Shown: in pieces, positions 61,081-64,000 of the stretch
Layout: each line of letters starts with the position of its first letter
Position numbering within the stretch: the first letter of the stretch is position 1
Assembly (NCBI GenBank): GCA_036583965.1
Contig: JAZBQD010000027.1
Location: forward strand, 23,195,001-23,259,000
Direction of reading: 5' to 3'
DNA: 64,000 nucleotides
Source: Prunella strophiata
Taxonomy: Eukaryota; Chordata; Aves; Passeriformes; Prunellidae
Position numbers and translations under genes: made by a program
The notes under the pieces: generated by a model
Told to the model about the DNA's origin: nothing
Database searches by the model: none
The model's input: only the letters and a program-made list of their open reading frames with translations

Positions 61081-63640
61081 AATAAGGACCTTTTGGTGAG
61101 TAAAATAAGCATACAATGATCTGGTTGGTTTTGTGCAAAAGAGCATGCCTGAAAGTTGTAGGCAATACAACATGTAAGTTACAAAGAAGGGAGATGAGCA
61201 ATGCTTGCAGAGCTAGAAACAAAGCAGAGCACAGATAACAGCCAGTCAGAGCCTTCCCTACCCTGAAAACAAACTGGTTCAATGTCTCATGGACCAGGAG
61301 TCATGAGGCATGCTGAGCTCTGAAGGTGTCCAGTGGGCCAGCCAAGATCTAAGGCACATCAGGCACCACTGCACCTTCAAGTTCAGGTCACTCTGCTGCT
61401 GTACCTCGAACATAACACTTTTGAGAAGAGATTAAAACACCCACTTTTACTCCCCAATAGTCTTTGGAATGCATAATTCTGCTCCAAGACTCGGAGAGCA
61501 AACTTCACTCAGCAATGTTTGCACAGCACAGGAATTGAAGGAGCCAGGCAGAACTGCTCCAACTTTAGCTCCTCTCAGGACTATTTCACTCTCCTCACCA
61601 GAAACTGGGTGGAGCTCCCAGGCAGAATTGCACAACAAACCAAAAAGTCACTTGAAGATAACAGAGCTACTCGAGGGAAATCTAAAAATCAACCAGCTTT
61701 GTCAGGGAGAACAAAGACAGGCACTGAATCATCAGACACTGTTAATAACTATAATGATAGCCCCAGTTTTGAATAATTCATTATCTTTCCCTCTGACATT
61801 CCAATTTTGTTGATTTCCTGGCTATCTACCTGGACCTACTCACTGAAGTAGCAGCAATCTGTACCATCTATAAATACAAACACATAAATATATGTCTATT
61901 TTAACTTCCTCTGAAGTAATTTTTCGTTGTAACTAGCTTTACAACAGCAATTCGTTTAATACTGCCTGTGAGTTAATCAAAAGCTTTTAAAACTTCAGTG
62001 ATTACATAATTAGTAATTAAAACCACCTTGAAATAATAGTATTTAAAATACACCTATGACAATAAGGAGTGGGTCTGTGAATTTACACTTCAGCTGTGAA
62101 ATAGAGAAAAATTCACACTTTTTTTTTGTTTTTGGTTTTGCTATGGTAGGTTGTATCCATGCTGCAGAATATATTGAGAAGTTGATCCATTTTGGTACAT
62201 GGTAACACAACATGTTCTGTGCTGTGGCTCGTATCTGCCCACCACTGTCCCAGCAGTTCAGCCAGCAACTTTTAGAAGATATTTTAGTTTCTATAATCCA
62301 GGAATTAGTGATGCTGAATAAAGTTTGGAAGTTGCTCAGGTTTTCCAACCCTAGACTTCTGGTTTTAACTCTACACTGCTTTTGAGATATATTAAAAAAT
62401 AAACACACACATATTTTTAAAATCCCTCCAAGGCAAGAATCACTTAGCAATCTAAATTTGTGCCCTGAAGTTCATAGTTATTATTTTGCTTTGTGAAAGG
62501 ATGAAATGCTGACAGACTCACTTCTTTATCATTAGAGATTATGTACTTCCAAAAATTAGCAGCCTACCAGCCAAATAAAGCTGGCTCTGGAAGTATGTTG
62601 ACTGATTCCAACAGGATGGTCTGGACTTAATCAGACTACACATGAGATCTTCACGAAGTTGTGGAGCTTGATGTTTGATTGTCTTTTGTCTTTAAGGCCT
62701 ACAATCCAATTTCCTCAGTTGCCTGATGAAAAGATAACTAGAGGGAGAAGTTTCACAAAACAATGGGTTTGGCAGCTTTGCCAGTGTAAGAAATTGTCTT
62801 TTCTTATCTGCAGTTACAGATTCTGCAGCACTCTGCCACATCATCTTGTGCCAATAAAATTGTTTGTAAGGCTGAATTGAGAAACACATCAGGGTCTGGG
62901 AAAAATAAAAAGAAAAGAGCTTATTCTTTATCCACATAGGTACCCTGATTCAGTCCCTGCCAGATCTGCAGAAAACATTTGTTTCAGTACACCTGTAAAA
63001 CATTGTACAGCAGAGGCAGCAACAAAAAGGCAAGAACAGGAACTCTGAGCCAGAACTGCTCTGTGACAAAACAGCTTCCCTTGCCAGGGCCAGCCAGTGA
63101 GGAGCTGTTCGAAGAAACAATGAAAAGGGTTTTACTAAATTCTTCTTTAATTAGAATAGAATGAAGGGAAAGAAATGATCAGGGTTTGGAGGCTTCACAA
63201 GCCTGCAAAGAATCCCTGTTCATGGTTGGTCCCCACCAGGGTTAAAATTCATCTTTAAAACACAATACTTTCATGATCAGTTCTCACAGAACTGTTTCCT
63301 TACCCAACAGAAAATCATAAACTTTACTTCCTAAACAGGGACACACATTGAGCACAGACAGACAGCAATTACTGCACCAGAGCAAAGGTTTTGGGCTGAC
63401 CTAGGACTGGAAATGGCAAGCACAGTACAATACATTACCAATGAAAGGATGATCAAAGGACATCCAGCTGCTAATTTCAAGGTGCTGGGCAGCCAGGGAC
63501 AGAATGACACATTTTCTGTCTCTTGTGGAAAAGAAAAAATAATTTGTTATGGCCAAATACATAAGTCCAGATTTTTCCCTGATATCTTTGCAATTCCCTA
63601 TCATCAGTGATCAGACTTTTTTTAAACATGTCAGAAGACA
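61081..63640. other. AT-rich non-coding segment
   Basis: No gene is recognised. A GC-richer stretch lies at about 61490-61620 with overlapping frames in two plus-strand registers and one minus-strand register. A 135-codon minus frame at 62043-62450 has a Cys/Ser/Ile-rich peptide with no recognisable domain. No repeats are identified. Confidence 0.6.
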
Positions 63641-64000
63641 ATAGCAGAAACAGTGAAGCAAGAGAGGGCACAGAGAGCGACATCGGCTGCTCCAGCCAAA
63701 AAAGCAAGCTGCATTTTTAAACAGAACTTTCTGCTGCCAATTCCTTTCCTCTGCATCAAAACATATTTCTGAGAGAGCTTTAAAGTTTTGTCAGCTAGAG
63801 CATGTTGTTATTCAAAAGCAGAATTTTTCATTTTTACAAGTGGAGGGAGTTGAGCACAGATAATGAATCTGCTGTATTGAGCGACTCTGAGGAAGTCTAG
63901 TGCCTCTTAACGAGTCCCTGCCTCTGACTTAATAATGCAAGGCTGAGGGCAACCAAGCTGCATTAACTGTGCTGTGTGAAGGGATTTCTCAGTCCAAGGC
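63641..64000. other. right-hand end; possible conserved or regulatory sequence
   Basis: This end of the window retains several CpGs (GAGCGACATCGG near 63676, GAGCGACTC near 63880, AACGAGTCC near 63910), while most of the window has almost none. It lacks simple repeats. No coding frame longer than a few dozen codons is evident. It could be the edge of an exon, promoter or conserved non-coding element that continues beyond the window. Confidence 0.25.

Noticed and set aside
62043..62450. 135-codon minus-strand ORF
   Set aside because: No recognisable domain. The composition is Cys/Ser/Ile/Lys-rich, the end is low-complexity and there are no convincing splice signals.

Overview
This window looks like a piece of an AT-rich vertebrate nuclear genome, most likely a bird. 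The main evidence is one clearly recognisable CR1 LINE copy (15079-15545, minus strand). Three shorter scraps of the CR1 3' end lie near 3360, 34718 and 36187. I saw no Alu-, B1- or L1-like sequence. There is nothing bacterial here: no operons, no long ORFs, no ribosome binding sites, no tRNA or rRNA genes and no CRISPR array. A non-avian reptile with CR1 elements cannot be fully excluded, and I cannot name the species.

The window is almost entirely non-coding: a gene-poor intergenic region or the inside of a very long intron. The longest open frame is 227 codons, in a locally GC-richer patch at 25992-26675. Nearly all other frames are short, low-complexity and typical of chance frames in AT-rich DNA. 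I recognise no protein-coding gene by homology apart from the CR1 reverse-transcriptase tail. Four places deserve an exon check because open frame, amino-acid composition or splice-like flanks look better than background: 1303-1506 (+), 2557-2610 (+), 16856-17212 (-) and 55368-55600 (+). All are low confidence and none is assigned a function.

Layout. 1-6100 is AT-rich unique sequence with a 28-base A tract, an (AAT)6 microsatellite, two exon candidates and a CR1 scrap. 6121-6730 is a GC-richer patch with a small tandem repeat. 6731-15078 is unique sequence with several homopolymer tracts (one of 44 A) and a perfect 26-bp palindrome at 11715-11740. 15079-15545 is the CR1 copy. 15546-26000 is unique sequence with a purine-rich minus-strand ORF and a 34-base A tract. 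26220-26680 is the most CpG-rich patch. 26780-54150 is long unique sequence with two CR1 scraps and a TA/CA microsatellite. 54158-54192 and 54775-54859 hold the strongest secondary-structure signals: two mutually exclusive short hairpins, then a 34-bp near-perfect inverted repeat with a 9-nt loop. 54860-64000 is unique sequence with one exon candidate and a right-hand end that looks non-random.

The most interesting single item is the inverted repeat at 54775-54859. All four arm mismatches become G-U wobble pairs if the minus strand is transcribed, as expected of a pre-miRNA-like or other hairpin RNA on that strand. A recent template-switch mutation is the main alternative. No coordinated multi-gene system is visible.
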